NCBI RefSeq assembly: GCF_023156385.1 | Contig: NZ_JAKZAK010000002.1 | Span: 1-64,000 of the forward strand | DNA: 64,000 nucleotides | DNA from: Marinobacter xestospongiae | Lineage (GTDB): Bacteria; Pseudomonadota; Gammaproteobacteria; Pseudomonadales; Oleiphilaceae | Direction of reading: 5' to 3' | In this document: positions 1 to 7,949 of the stretch, one piece after another | How the letters are laid out: every line of letters begins with the position of its first letter | How positions within the stretch are numbered: position 1 is the stretch's first letter | Notes under the pieces: model-generated | What the model saw: only the letters and a program-made list of their open reading frames with translations | Databases searched by the model: none | What the model was told of the DNA's origin: nothing | Translations under genes and position numbers: made by a program

Positions 1-41
1 GCAAGTTGCAGGAAGTTGAGCGCAATAAACTGGCCGCCTAA
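1..41 (+). CDS. 3' end of a truncated gene, unknown product
   Basis: The first bases read in one frame as the C-terminal residues KLQEVERNKLAA followed by TAA at 39-41. Nothing else of the gene lies in the window. The charged, helix-like tail cannot be assigned to a family. A perfect 8-bp hairpin (103-122) and a longer inverted repeat ending in T residues (149-193) lie downstream, consistent with a transcription unit ending here. Confidence 0.5.
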   Translation, partial: KLQEVERNKLAA

Positions 42-148
42 ATGCGGTCATTTGGACAACTGGGTTGAAAATCGCCGGCAACGGCTGCGCCCAGGCTTGA
101 TCGACCAGTCGCCTGACTGGTCATTGACCGATCGCTCGTTGAGCAGCA

Positions 149-193
149 AAAAGGGGTCAGATTGATTAATTTAAAATCGATTTGACCCCTTTT
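149..193. terminator. Imperfect 19-bp inverted repeat, probable bidirectional terminator
   Basis: The left arm (149-167) starts AAAAGGGGTCAG and the right arm (175-193) ends GACCCCTTTT. They pair over 19 positions with a few mismatches or G-U pairs around a 7-nt AT-rich loop. A-runs and T-runs flank both sides, so it could terminate transcription in either direction. An inverted GGGGTCAG core of this kind also recurs as a dispersed intergenic element in some proteobacteria, so a small repeat element is an alternative. Confidence 0.55.
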
Positions 194-353
194 GTTTTCT
201 TTTGTTGCCTTTGCTGGAAAGTCGAATAAGGACGATATGTACGGGATGAGGTCTAAAATTGGAGTCCCAATTTGCCACGTACCTATTCTGACCCAGGTAG
301 CTTTGCTATATTGGTTCGCGGCCATGATGGCCTGTCATAAAACTGCAATGGAT

Positions 354-896
354 ATGCTTATGAATAGGAAGGTTTGTACCTTCGCAATCCCCTTTTTATT
401 GGTTGGCTGTGTTGAGTCTTTTTACCCTCCGGATCCCGGTGAGGCTGGCAAGGAAGGTTTGATTGGCGTCGACTCGGACCAGGATGGTGTGCGTGACGAT
501 GTCGAACGGGCTGTCGTTGACGCCAATCGCGACCGCCCTGAGTTAATTCCACCCCTGTTCCATTACGCTTCACTCAAGCAAGCGGCCTTCCAATCCCTAT
601 CAGATGGGGTGCCTCCGCCCGACGACTACCTCGACGAATTCCTTCGACTGACCGGCTGCATTGAAAAACTAGCCCCCGACTTGGCACAAACACGGATGAA
701 TGCCATGTCCAATCAGGTCACCAATACCGAGGAACGCTGGGTGGCTCAGTTGCGGATCGACAAAGAAGCAGTGAGCGGCAAGATGCTGCGATTCCCTGAA
801 CCCTCGGACGCCGAATGCGACGGACTGGAGATTCCGCCGCTCGCACCCGGAGAGACCGCCGAAGACGTCCTGCGAGATCTGGAATCACTGCGCTGA
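354..896 (+). CDS. Putative lipoprotein with a thrombospondin-3-like Ca2+ motif
   Basis: A protein of about 180 residues. The N-terminus is a lipoprotein signal: a short basic start (MNRK), a hydrophobic stretch and the lipobox LVGC with the acylated Cys at about residue 19. Right after the linker comes DSDQDGVRDDVE (residues 39-50), a DxDxDGxxD calcium-binding type of motif found in thrombospondin type 3 repeats and similar surface proteins. The rest is soluble and acidic with two further Cys. The ATG at 354 (or 360) is preferred over the upstream ATG at 192 because only this start gives a clean signal peptide; no strong ribosome site is visible. I do not recognise a named family. It is probably anchored in the outer membrane facing the periplasm. 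Confidence 0.7.
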   Translation: MLMNRKVCTFAIPFLLVGCVESFYPPDPGEAGKEGLIGVDSDQDGVRDDVERAVVDANRDRPELIPPLFHYASLKQAAFQSLSDGVPPPDDYLDEFLRLTGCIEKLAPDLAQTRMNAMSNQVTNTEERWVAQLRIDKEAVSGKMLRFPEPSDAECDGLEIPPLAPGETAEDVLRDLESLR

Positions 897-1104
897 CCAA
901 TATCACACACGAACTCCGAACATCACAGAGATCCCACCTTACCGGTTTAACCCTCACCCGGACGCGGTGTTCATGGAGTATAAGATCTCTTAGCTGCCGG
1001 CGCAGCAACCACCGACCATTGCTCAACACCCGGGCCCTCTCTCGTTCAGCCGCCGGCTGGAGAACCCTTGCACAGTCGCCTGGCAAGGCGTAGCATTCGA
1101 CTAC

Positions 1105-1120
1105 CTGTATATAAAAACAG
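1105..1120 (+). promoter_or_regulatory. LexA (SOS) box
   Basis: CTGTATATAAAAACAG is a CTG-N10-CAG palindrome with an AT-rich core, nearly identical to the gammaproteobacterial LexA consensus CTGTATATATATACAG. It sits 15 nt before the ATG of the radical SAM gene at 1136, where bound LexA would block transcription. From memory, the P. aeruginosa counterpart of this gene (PA0069) is listed in the LexA regulon, which agrees with this reading. Confidence 0.8.
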
Positions 1121-1135
1121 TATCGAGAGCTCGCC

Positions 1136-2197
1136 ATGAAAACCCGAGGTACCGGCCTGAACCCCAACAACCGGTTCCAGCCTATCGCGACCGACCGCCA
1201 GGTCGATGATGGCTGGCACCGAGATCCCAGTGATGAGGTCTGCCCGGATTCCGTGGCCACCGAAGTCACCGACGAACAGGTCCGCACCATCATCAGCCGG
1301 AACCAGTCACCGGACGTGCCGTTTGACCAGTCCATCAACCCGTACCGGGGCTGTGAACACGCCTGCATCTACTGCTTTGCCCGCCCTTCCCATGCCTACT
1401 GGGATCTATCGCCGGGCCTGGACTTCGAGACCCGGCTGATTGCCAAGCCCAATGCCGCCCGGCAACTGCGTCAGGAGCTGGACAAACCCGGCTACCAGCC
1501 CTCCCCCATCGCCCTGGGAGTCAACACCGATGCCTACCAGCCACTGGAGAAAGAACGACGGATCACCCGGGAAATCCTGGAGGTGCTTACCGAGTACCGG
1601 CACCCGGTCTCCATCATCACCAAGGGCGCACTGATTCTGCGTGACCTCGACCTGCTGTCGGAACTCGCAGCCCAGGGGCTGTGCTCGGTGCGGGTGAGTC
1701 TGACCACTCTGGACAACGATCTGAAACGCCGCATGGAGCCACGCACTGCGGCACCCGCCACTCGCCTGAAGGTGCTGCGGGAGCTCTCCAATGCAGGCAT
1801 TCCCACCGGTATCATCATCGGGCCGGTGATTCCGTTTATCAACGACCAGGAGATCGAATCGATACTGGAGGCGGCGGCCGGAGCTGGCGCGCAACAGGCC
1901 ACCTGGATTCTGCTGCGGCTACCGCTGGAGTTGGATGAGCTGTTCCAGGACTGGCTACAGCGCCACTTTCCCCAGCGGGCAGACCATGTGATGAATCGCA
2001 TGCGGGATTTGCGGGGCGGGCAGAGTTACAGCGCCCGATTCGGCGAACGAATGTCCGGCACCGGACCCTACGCTGATCTCATCCGGCAGCGATTCAACAG
2101 AAAGGCCCGGGCGGTCGGCCTCAACCAGGTCGACCACGAGCCCTTGAGGACCGACCTGTATCGCCGGCCCGGTGGCGAACAGATTGCACTATTCTGA
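1136..2197 (+). CDS. PA0069-family radical SAM protein
   Basis: A 353-residue radical SAM enzyme. The iron-sulfur ligands are in RGCEHACIYC (Cys73, Cys77, Cys80, the CxxxCxxC pattern), followed by FARPSHAYW, typical of the PA0069 / SplB-like family that is related to spore photoproduct lyase. The AdoMet-binding barrel follows (SVRVSLTTLD near residue 186; GIIIGPVIPF near residue 225). The substrate of this family is not established. The LexA box directly upstream suggests induction by DNA damage, so a role in DNA or RNA repair or in the damage response is plausible but inferred. The gene appears monocistronic. Start: ATG at 1136 with a weak GAG upstream; it places a short, variable N-terminus before the core as in relatives. 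Confidence 0.9.
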   Translation: MKTRGTGLNPNNRFQPIATDRQVDDGWHRDPSDEVCPDSVATEVTDEQVRTIISRNQSPDVPFDQSINPYRGCEHACIYCFARPSHAYWDLSPGLDFETRLIAKPNAARQLRQELDKPGYQPSPIALGVNTDAYQPLEKERRITREILEVLTEYRHPVSIITKGALILRDLDLLSELAAQGLCSVRVSLTTLDNDLKRRMEPRTAAPATRLKVLRELSNAGIPTGIIIGPVIPFINDQEIESILEAAAGAGAQQATWILLRLPLELDELFQDWLQRHFPQRADHVMNRMRDLRGGQSYSARFGERMSGTGPYADLIRQRFNRKARAVGLNQVDHEPLRTDLYRRPGGEQIALF

Positions 2198-2479
2198 ACC
2201 GGCGGCCGCGGCAGGATGACGTGCTCCATTCCCGGCTGGCGAAAAACCCGAACCGAGTTGATTGAGCGGCGTCCCGACCCTGACATTGCCTGCCTCAATC
2301 AGTTGACGATCAATAACCGCACAAGCATATTGACCATTCCGCGCCCGCCGCAGGCTGAGCCGTAGGTCTTGGCTTTTAAAGCGTTTCAGGGGAGCCTCGG
2401 ATTCACTCCGGATCGCCTCAGTGCCAGTCCCCAGGAAGTGGGTACCATAGCATCATGCCAGCCCAAAGGAGTAACAGGC

Positions 2480-2884
2480 ATGTTCAGCCATATCACCGTT
2501 GGAACCGGTAACTTAAGGGAAGCAACCGAATTCTATAACGCCGTACTGTGTCACCTCGGCTTTCAGCAACGAATCGTCGAGCCAGATGGCGGGCCTTTAG
2601 CGGCGTGCTGGGTCAATGGAGAGGCACCGCTGCCACGGTTCTACGTTTACGAACCCTTCAATGGCGAAAGTGCCTCAGCAGGTAACGGTGCAATGGTTGC
2701 GTTCTCTGCGCCCAGCGTCGAGGCGGTCGACCAGGCGTTCAAGGCAGCCATCGAGCATGGCGGCGCGGATGAAGGCCAACCCGGCGAAAGGGAACATTAC
2801 GGCAAGGGCTACTACGGCGCTTACCTGCGGGACCTTGATGGCAACAAGATCCATCTGGTCTACCGGGGGGATGTGTCAGCCTGA
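2480..2884 (+). CDS. VOC/glyoxalase-superfamily protein
   Basis: A 134-residue single-domain protein of the vicinal oxygen chelate fold. It opens MFSHITVGTGNLREATEFYN, the usual first beta-alpha unit with the metal-binding His at position 4, and ends with YLRDLDGNKIHLVYRG, the conserved second module (RDxDGNKI) of glyoxalase/bleomycin-resistance-like proteins. The ATG at 2480 is preferred over the upstream ATG at 2369 because AAAGGAG precedes it at good spacing and the domain starts exactly there. Such proteins are often lyases or dioxygenases or bind small toxic molecules; the substrate cannot be told. It is followed after about 105 nt by a LysE-type exporter on the same strand and may be cotranscribed. 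Confidence 0.82.
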   Translation: MFSHITVGTGNLREATEFYNAVLCHLGFQQRIVEPDGGPLAACWVNGEAPLPRFYVYEPFNGESASAGNGAMVAFSAPSVEAVDQAFKAAIEHGGADEGQPGEREHYGKGYYGAYLRDLDGNKIHLVYRGDVSA

Positions 2885-2989
2885 GGCGTTGCTGAACACC
2901 CCGTAGCGGCGCTTCCGTCAACGCCAGCGTATCCCAGACTTCGTGACATCGCCCTATCGGGCGGTGGAGCTTCAACCGGAGAACAACAA

Positions 2990-3616
2990 ATGGAAGAGAT
3001 CAATTATCTGCTTATCGTGTTAGCCGCTTTGGCCGCAATCGCCAGTCCCGGGCCCGCGACCCTGGCGATAGCGGGTACCTCGATGAATCAAGGACGCTAC
3101 CTGGGCCTGTCAATGGCCGCCGGTGTCCTTACCGGGTCACTGGTGTGGTCAACATCGGCAGCGTTTGGGCTCGCAGCCATACTGCATGCCAACGTCTGGT
3201 TCTTCGAGATCCTGAGGTATTGCGGAGCGCTCTACCTTCTTTACCTGGCGCTGAAATCCCTGCACTCCGCCTTCAGCGCCCGACCATTGAGTCTGCCTGA
3301 GAACAGGGCCGCCAGTGCGCGGAGCAACTACTTCAAGGGGCTGTTGATCCACCTGACCAACCCCAAAGCCATTCTGTTCTTTGGGTCCCTTTACTCGATT
3401 GGTGTTCCCGCAACCGTATCACCCCCGGCATTGCTGTCGGTCATTCTGGTCGTCGGGGCGGTCAGCTCGCTGGTTTTTCTTGGCTATGCCGTGCTGTTCT
3501 CCAATGGCACCGCCAGACGGGTATACCTGAAATCCAAGGTGGTGTTTGAAAGCGTCTTTTCGATGTTCTTTGGTGCTGCGAGCTTCAAGTTGCTGACAAG
3601 CCGGATCGGAGAGTGA
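2990..3616 (+). CDS. LysE-family amino-acid/metabolite exporter
   Basis: A 208-residue integral membrane protein with about six hydrophobic helices. It has the LysE/RhtB signature near the N-terminus (ASPGPATLAIAG, residues 19-30) and the second conserved loop LLIHLTNPKAILFF near residue 120, including the NPK that marks the family. These inner-membrane exporters remove excess amino acids or related compounds; the substrate is not predictable from sequence. GGAG lies 9 nt before the ATG. The upstream neighbour is a glyoxalase-like protein and the downstream one a ClbS/DfsB-like protein, a loose detoxification-flavoured neighbourhood but with no proof of a shared pathway. It is distinct from the ArgO-type exporter at about 35 kb. 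Confidence 0.87.
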   Translation: MEEINYLLIVLAALAAIASPGPATLAIAGTSMNQGRYLGLSMAAGVLTGSLVWSTSAAFGLAAILHANVWFFEILRYCGALYLLYLALKSLHSAFSARPLSLPENRAASARSNYFKGLLIHLTNPKAILFFGSLYSIGVPATVSPPALLSVILVVGAVSSLVFLGYAVLFSNGTARRVYLKSKVVFESVFSMFFGAASFKLLTSRIGE

Positions 3617-3736
3617 GGCGCTGCTTCTCCAACGACTTCAGGTCCAGAGTCCGGATCAGGCAGCCCGAAGACAGGTCCGGTGATAGGGTAACGTCACCGT
3701 TGGCTAGTCCCCCAAAGCGGTAAAAGGAGGATTCAC

Positions 3737-4273
3737 ATGAGCCGCCCCACAACCAAAGCCACCCTTGTAGAGGCTGCACAAACGAACTTCGAGAAACTCT
3801 GGCAGCTCATTGAAGCCATGCCCCAGGAGGCTCTGGATACCGAGTTCGATTTCTCAAACGATACCGGCAAGAAAGAGGCTCACTGGCGCCGGGATAAGAA
3901 CCTCCGGGACGTGTTGGTTCACCTCTACGAATGGCACCAGTTGCTCCTGACCTGGGTGAGCTCGAACATGCAGGGGGAGAAGAGAAACTTTCTTCCAGAG
4001 CCGTACAACTGGAAGACCTACGGCGAGATGAACCAGGCATTCTGGCAGCAACACCAAGGCACATCGCTTGAAGAAGCCAAGGGCATGGTAACCGACAGCC
4101 ATCAAGCAGTGCTGGAGCTGGTCCAGACGTTTTCAGACGACGAGCTGTTCACCAAACAGCACTTCGACTGGACAGGCTCAACCTCTCTCGGCAGCTACTG
4201 CGTCTCCACCCTTTCCAGTCACTACGATTGGGCGATGAAAAAACTGCGAGCACATGCCAGGAAGTTTGCGTAA
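3737..4273 (+). CDS. ClbS/DfsB-family four-helix bundle protein
   Basis: A 178-residue soluble protein resembling ClbS/DfsB (DinB-like four-helix bundle). The N-terminus MSRPTTKATLVEAAQTNFEK matches the family start in which a Lys-containing helix is followed by FEKLWQLIEAMP. Typical features are RRDKNLRDVLVHLYEWHQLL (near residue 55), with the His and Trp of the family, and the C-terminal SLGSYCVSTLSSHYDWAMKK. ClbS is the colibactin self-resistance cyclopropane hydrolase, but most family members have no known substrate and no colibactin genes occur here. A strong AAAGGAGG site precedes the ATG. A good intrinsic terminator candidate lies about 135 nt downstream. Confidence 0.82.
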   Translation: MSRPTTKATLVEAAQTNFEKLWQLIEAMPQEALDTEFDFSNDTGKKEAHWRRDKNLRDVLVHLYEWHQLLLTWVSSNMQGEKRNFLPEPYNWKTYGEMNQAFWQQHQGTSLEEAKGMVTDSHQAVLELVQTFSDDELFTKQHFDWTGSTSLGSYCVSTLSSHYDWAMKKLRAHARKFA

Positions 4274-4408
4274 CCCCCACCAGAGTTGACTTCTGAACCC
4301 CCAATCCGCAATGATCAAGCAATGAACACACAGCACGCGCCTCAAGCATTCCGAATTATCACCATCATTCCCTAGGAATGGTGGGATTGGACGCGTCAGC
4401 CGTTTTTC

Positions 4409-4433
4409 AAACCCGCCCAGGAGGCGGGTTTTT
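4409..4433 (+). terminator. Rho-independent terminator
   Basis: AAACCCGCC, a 5-nt loop CAGGA, then GGCGGGTTT followed by more T residues. A perfect GC-rich 9-bp stem with a T tail, between the ClbS-like gene and the P-loop gene, so it probably ends the upstream transcript. A smaller palindrome (CATTCC-CTA-GGAATG) lies just before it near 4367-4381. Confidence 0.85.
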
Positions 4434-4477
4434 CATGATCGGCGTCCTGGGCTCTATCAACAGCCACAGGAGTCGTC

Positions 4478-4996
4478 ATGAAAAAGGTCGCAATCTTCGG
4501 CAACGCCGGCGGCGGTAAGTCATCTCTGGCCAGGCGGCTGGCCGAGGCCTCTCACCTTCCACTTCACTCCCTGGACAAGATTCAGTTCCGGCCTGATGGG
4601 GAGGAAATCCCACGGGAAGAGTATCTCAGCCTTCATTCGCGCTTGCTGGACCAGGATGCCTGGATCATCGACGGATTTGGCTGTGTTCCCTCTGCCTGGG
4701 AACGCTTTGCGGCGGCGGATACCCTGGTGTTCATTGATCTGCCGCTGCGCACCCATACCCTCTGGGTCACCAAACGGCTGCTGAAAGGCTTGTTCGTTAC
4801 GCCCGAGGGTTGGCCGGAGGGCAGTTCTATCGTGAAGGGCACTCTGAACAGCTACCGGGTACTCTGGCTGTGCCACCGCAAGCTGACACCGCGATACCGG
4901 CAGCTTGTCGACGAGGCCCGCGGATCGAAGACGGTGCATCATCTGACCTCGCCTTCGGCCATCGAAACCTTTCTGCAGGCGCAAAAAACTGTGTAG
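4478..4996 (+). CDS. P-loop NTPase, adenylate-kinase-like (topology-modulation/FlaR type)
   Basis: A 172-residue P-loop protein. The Walker A motif GNAGGGKSSLAR lies at residues 8-19 and is followed by the family pattern PLHSLDKIQF with the Asp that aligns to small-molecule kinases. An Arg-rich lid-like region (RTHTLWVTKRLLKG) follows mid-protein. Proteins of this kind are often named DNA topology modulation protein FlaR or adenylate kinase; the true substrate is unknown. Start: ATG at 4478 with AGGAG 8 nt upstream. It lies after a terminator and is followed 10 nt later by the putative molybdenum carrier gene, whose ribosome site overlaps the stop, so the two genes form an operon. Confidence 0.82.
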   Translation: MKKVAIFGNAGGGKSSLARRLAEASHLPLHSLDKIQFRPDGEEIPREEYLSLHSRLLDQDAWIIDGFGCVPSAWERFAAADTLVFIDLPLRTHTLWVTKRLLKGLFVTPEGWPEGSSIVKGTLNSYRVLWLCHRKLTPRYRQLVDEARGSKTVHHLTSPSAIETFLQAQKTV

Positions 4997-5006
4997 AGGA
5001 CACACC

Positions 5007-5507
5007 ATGCTGACCAGGATTATCAGTGGTGCGCAGACCGGTGCTGATCGGGCGGCGCTGGATGCCGCCCTCGACGCCTCGTTTGCCATTGGCGGCAGCT
5101 GCCCCGTGGGCCGCAAAGCCGAGGATGGGCCAATTGATGCCATCTACCCGCTGACCGAGATCGGGGGAGGCTACCGCCAGCGAACCAAGCAAAACGTGGT
5201 GGATGCGGATGGCACCGTCATTTTCTACGACACCTACGTTCAGGGAGGCACGGAAGCGACGGTGTTGTTCTGCATTCGCCAGAACAAGCCCTACAAGCTT
5301 ATTGATGTCGCACTGATGGCGCCCTCAAGAGCGGCGGAGCTGATCCGCGCCTTCGTGGAGGATTTTGAGGTTGGCATTCTCAATGTGGCCGGCCCCAGGG
5401 CCAGCAGTTGCCCGGGCATGTACGACTACGTTAAGCAGACGGTCAGCCTGACCTTGCCTCCGTCTCCGGCCCCGACAACGAAGGCACCAACACCGCCGAA
5501 CCGGTAA
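5007..5507 (+). CDS. Putative molybdenum carrier protein (SLOG-fold)
   Basis: A 166-residue protein of the 'putative molybdenum carrier' family, a Rossmann-like relative of the LOG/MoCo carrier proteins. It shows the diagnostic start RIISGAQTGADRAALDAAL (residues 4-22), the GRKAEDG and YPLTE segments, NVVDADGTVIFYD and a second glycine-rich loop VQGGTEAT. These line a nucleotide or cofactor pocket; the ligand has not been settled. The last 22 or so residues are Pro/Thr-rich and low in complexity, and their coding DNA overlaps by 65 nt the 3' end of the convergent dehydrogenase gene, so the tail may be a dispensable read-through extension. It sits 10 nt after the P-loop gene, with GAGGA overlapping that gene's stop. 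Confidence 0.83.
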   Translation: MLTRIISGAQTGADRAALDAALDASFAIGGSCPVGRKAEDGPIDAIYPLTEIGGGYRQRTKQNVVDADGTVIFYDTYVQGGTEATVLFCIRQNKPYKLIDVALMAPSRAAELIRAFVEDFEVGILNVAGPRASSCPGMYDYVKQTVSLTLPPSPAPTTKAPTPPNR

Positions 5508-6462
5508 AGCGCCCTGCCCTCAGGTCGTCGAGTGCCTGGTTGGCCTGGTCCAGATGATAGGTATGGACCGTGGTGGTCACCGGAATCTTCGCGGCCAGGG
5601 GCAGGAAAGCTTCGCCATCCCAGCGGGTCAGGTTGGCGACGGAAGTGAGCTGGCGTTCGCCCCAGAGAATGCGGTAGGGAAAGGCCGGAATCTCGGACAT
5701 GTAAATACCGGCGCACACCACCCGGCCGCCTTTGCGCACGGCCTGTAATGCCGCCGGCACCAGCTCACCGGCGGGCGCAAAGATAATGGCACCATCCAGG
5801 GTCGTGGGGGGCGGCTGGGACGACGAGCCAGCCCAGGTGGCGCCCAGATCACGGGCGAAGGCCTGGGCGGCGGTATCGCCATCTCGGGTAAAGGCATAGA
5901 CCTGCTGTTTGCGGTAGCGGGCCACCTGCAGCAGGATGTGGGCAGCAGAGCCAAACCCGTACAGCCCAAGGTGTTCGCTGTCCTGCACCTGGCGATAGGC
6001 GCGGTAGCCAATCAGCCCGGCACACAGCAGAGGCGCCGCCTGCAAGTCAGTGAAACCCTCGGGAATGGCAAAGCAGTAGCGCGCATCGGCCACCGCGTAC
6101 TCCGCAAAGCCACCCTGAATCTGGTAGCCGGTGTAACGGGCGTCGTCGCACAGATTCTCCTGATCCCGCCGACAGAAAAAGCAGCGGCCACAGCTACTTC
6201 CCAGCCAGGGAATGCCAACCCGCTGCCCCACCGCGACGTCGGTAACGGCTGCCCCCACCCGGGTGACCCGGCCCACAATCTGGTGACCGGGAATCAATGG
6301 CAGGACAGGTTCGGTGAGATCGGCATCCACCACATGCAGATCGGTGCGGCAGATACCACAAGCCAGCACCCGAACCTGGATCTGGTGATCCTGCGGTACC
6401 GGCGCTGGCCACTGCTCCAGCCGAAGTGGCTGTTGCTGCTGGTGAAGCACCATGGCGTGCAT
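5443..6462 (-). CDS. Zinc-dependent alcohol dehydrogenase (AdhA-like)
   Basis: A 339-residue zinc-binding medium-chain dehydrogenase. It carries the catalytic-zinc segment CGICRTDLHVVD, the following GH pair (IPGHQIVG), the four-Cys structural zinc loop (C-GRC-FFC-RRDQENLC, near residues 92-106) and a coenzyme-binding loop LYGFGSAAH. It is expected to oxidise primary or aromatic alcohols, or reduce the aldehydes, with NAD(P)+ in the cytoplasm. The nucleotide loop reads GFGSAAH rather than the commoner GxGGxGH, a variant seen in AdhA-type proteins. GGGAGG sits 8 nt before the ATG at 6462. Its 3' end overlaps the convergent molybdenum-carrier gene by 65 nt. A quinone-reductase-like gene lies upstream in the same direction. 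Confidence 0.88.
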   Translation of the reverse strand: MHAMVLHQQQQPLRLEQWPAPVPQDHQIQVRVLACGICRTDLHVVDADLTEPVLPLIPGHQIVGRVTRVGAAVTDVAVGQRVGIPWLGSSCGRCFFCRRDQENLCDDARYTGYQIQGGFAEYAVADARYCFAIPEGFTDLQAAPLLCAGLIGYRAYRQVQDSEHLGLYGFGSAAHILLQVARYRKQQVYAFTRDGDTAAQAFARDLGATWAGSSSQPPPTTLDGAIIFAPAGELVPAALQAVRKGGRVVCAGIYMSEIPAFPYRILWGERQLTSVANLTRWDGEAFLPLAAKIPVTTTVHTYHLDQANQALDDLRAGRFTGSAVLVPSLSGPETEARSG

Positions 6463-6575
6463 AGCGACGCCTCCCGTTGGCAGAGATCAGCATCTCGCCT
6501 TGTCAGAGTTTCACCTGATCATTCTTTCACCAGTCGACTGCCGTGCCAAGCCCCTGTGTCGCCGGTGCGCCGGCC

Positions 6576-7559
6576 TCAGGCCCTGGTCACCCGCAACACG
6601 ATCTTGCCCTTGGCGCGACGTTCGGTCAGTGCGTTCAGGGCCTGGGCGTAGTCTTCGAAGTCGTAGACTTCGCTGATCCGGGGATCGATCTTGCCTTCCT
6701 GGTACATCGCAAGCAGTTCCATCATGTTGCGGCCATTGGCCTCCGGTTCCCGCTGGGTGAAGCTGCCCCAGAACACACCGACCACCGAGCAGCCCTTGAG
6801 CAGGGTGAGGTTGGCAGGGATCTTGGGAATGTCCCCGGCGGCGAACCCGACAATCAGGTGACGGCCGTTCCAGGCCATGGTCCGCAGCGCCTGCTCGGTG
6901 AAGTCACCACCCACCGGATCGTAGATTACATCCACACCCTTGCCGCCGGTCAGCTTCTTGACGGCGTCTTTCAGCGGCTCTTCGCTGTAGTTGATCAGGT
7001 CATCGGCGCCGGCCTCTTTGGCCACCGCCAGCTTCTCGGCACTGCTGGCCGCGGCAATCACCCGGGCACCCATGGCCTTACCGAGTTCAACCGTCGCCAG
7101 CCCCACACCGCCGCTGGCGCCCAGCACCAGCAGGGTCTCGCCAGGCTGAAGGTTGGCGCGCTGTTTGAGGGCGTAGTAGGAAGTGCCATAGACCATGGTG
7201 AACGCCGCAGCCTTCTCATCACTCATGGTGTCCGGTGCCGGCAACAGATTGTGCTCGGACACCACGATTTCCTCGGCAAAGGCGCCAAAGCCGGTGAGCC
7301 CCACCACCCGGTCACCGGGTTTGAAGCGGGTAACCTTGTCACCAATCTCAATGACCTCACCGGCCATTTCGCCGCCCGGCGAGAACGGCAGGTTGGGCTT
7401 GAACTGGTACTTGCCCTCGATGATCAGGGTATCGGGAAAGTTGAGCCCGGCCGCACTGACCCGCACCCGCACCCCATGGCCCCGCGCCTGGGGGCTCTCG
7501 ACGTCTTCGATCACCAGGTTTTCCGCTGGCCCATAGGCCTTGCACAAGATTGCCCGCAT
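6576..7559 (-). CDS. NADPH:quinone oxidoreductase family protein (zinc-free MDR)
   Basis: A 327-residue medium-chain reductase lacking the zinc ligands of true alcohol dehydrogenases. Landmarks are AGLNFPDTLIIEGKY, the FSPGGEMAGEVIEIG segment, and the NADPH-binding loop LVLGASGGVGLATVELGKA, with the AxxGxxG of the quinone reductase group. It ends with YDFEDYAQALNALTERRAKG, the family's C-terminal pattern. It probably reduces quinones or alpha,beta-unsaturated carbonyls using NADPH. GAGGA lies 7 nt before the ATG at 7559. It reads in the same direction as the zinc dehydrogenase but with a 113-nt gap, so cotranscription is uncertain. Confidence 0.88.
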   Translation of the reverse strand: MRAILCKAYGPAENLVIEDVESPQARGHGVRVRVSAAGLNFPDTLIIEGKYQFKPNLPFSPGGEMAGEVIEIGDKVTRFKPGDRVVGLTGFGAFAEEIVVSEHNLLPAPDTMSDEKAAAFTMVYGTSYYALKQRANLQPGETLLVLGASGGVGLATVELGKAMGARVIAAASSAEKLAVAKEAGADDLINYSEEPLKDAVKKLTGGKGVDVIYDPVGGDFTEQALRTMAWNGRHLIVGFAAGDIPKIPANLTLLKGCSVVGVFWGSFTQREPEANGRNMMELLAMYQEGKIDPRISEVYDFEDYAQALNALTERRAKGKIVLRVTRA

Positions 7560-7949
7560 GGTCTGATTCCTCGGTTATTGTTGGCTGTTGTTACGGTTAT
7601 GCGCCTCAGCATAAGGCGCCCCCCGAGTGAATCCAATGAAATCCACTGATGGCGCACCATTAGCCATAATTATAGTGATGTCCCGGGACGCATTACTTTG
7701 TTCCGGGTCAATTGCGGCTTTCCCGCAGAAATCTGCCATCACGGCCCATCGACACCGGTGATTTTACGATCGGATTGATCAAGCCAGGGCGCAGGCCCTT
7801 GGCCTGAGGGCGCTCAGTCGGTAACATTGCCCTTTTTTCACCCAACCGGAGGGGAACGCACCCTATCTCCCCGTCACCGGTCTGATATTCCGTTAGCCAA
7901 TACCCAAACTCCAAACCCCCACTGGCCCTTAGCAAGGCAGACATTCCCA
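7560..7949. other. Intergenic region between divergent reductase and purine permease genes
   Basis: 390 nt with no convincing gene. An open frame on the minus strand (7708-7950) has no ribosome site and no recognisable protein features. The region must hold the divergent promoters. A T-run (TTTTTT, about 7832-7837) precedes the CACCCAACCGG stretch. I could not find a purine riboswitch or a PurR-like palindrome by eye. Confidence 0.5.

Noticed and set aside
6543-7649. Plus-strand frame (368 codons) opposite the quinone reductase gene
   Set aside because: Shadow frame; His/Gly/Leu-rich with no recognisable fold.
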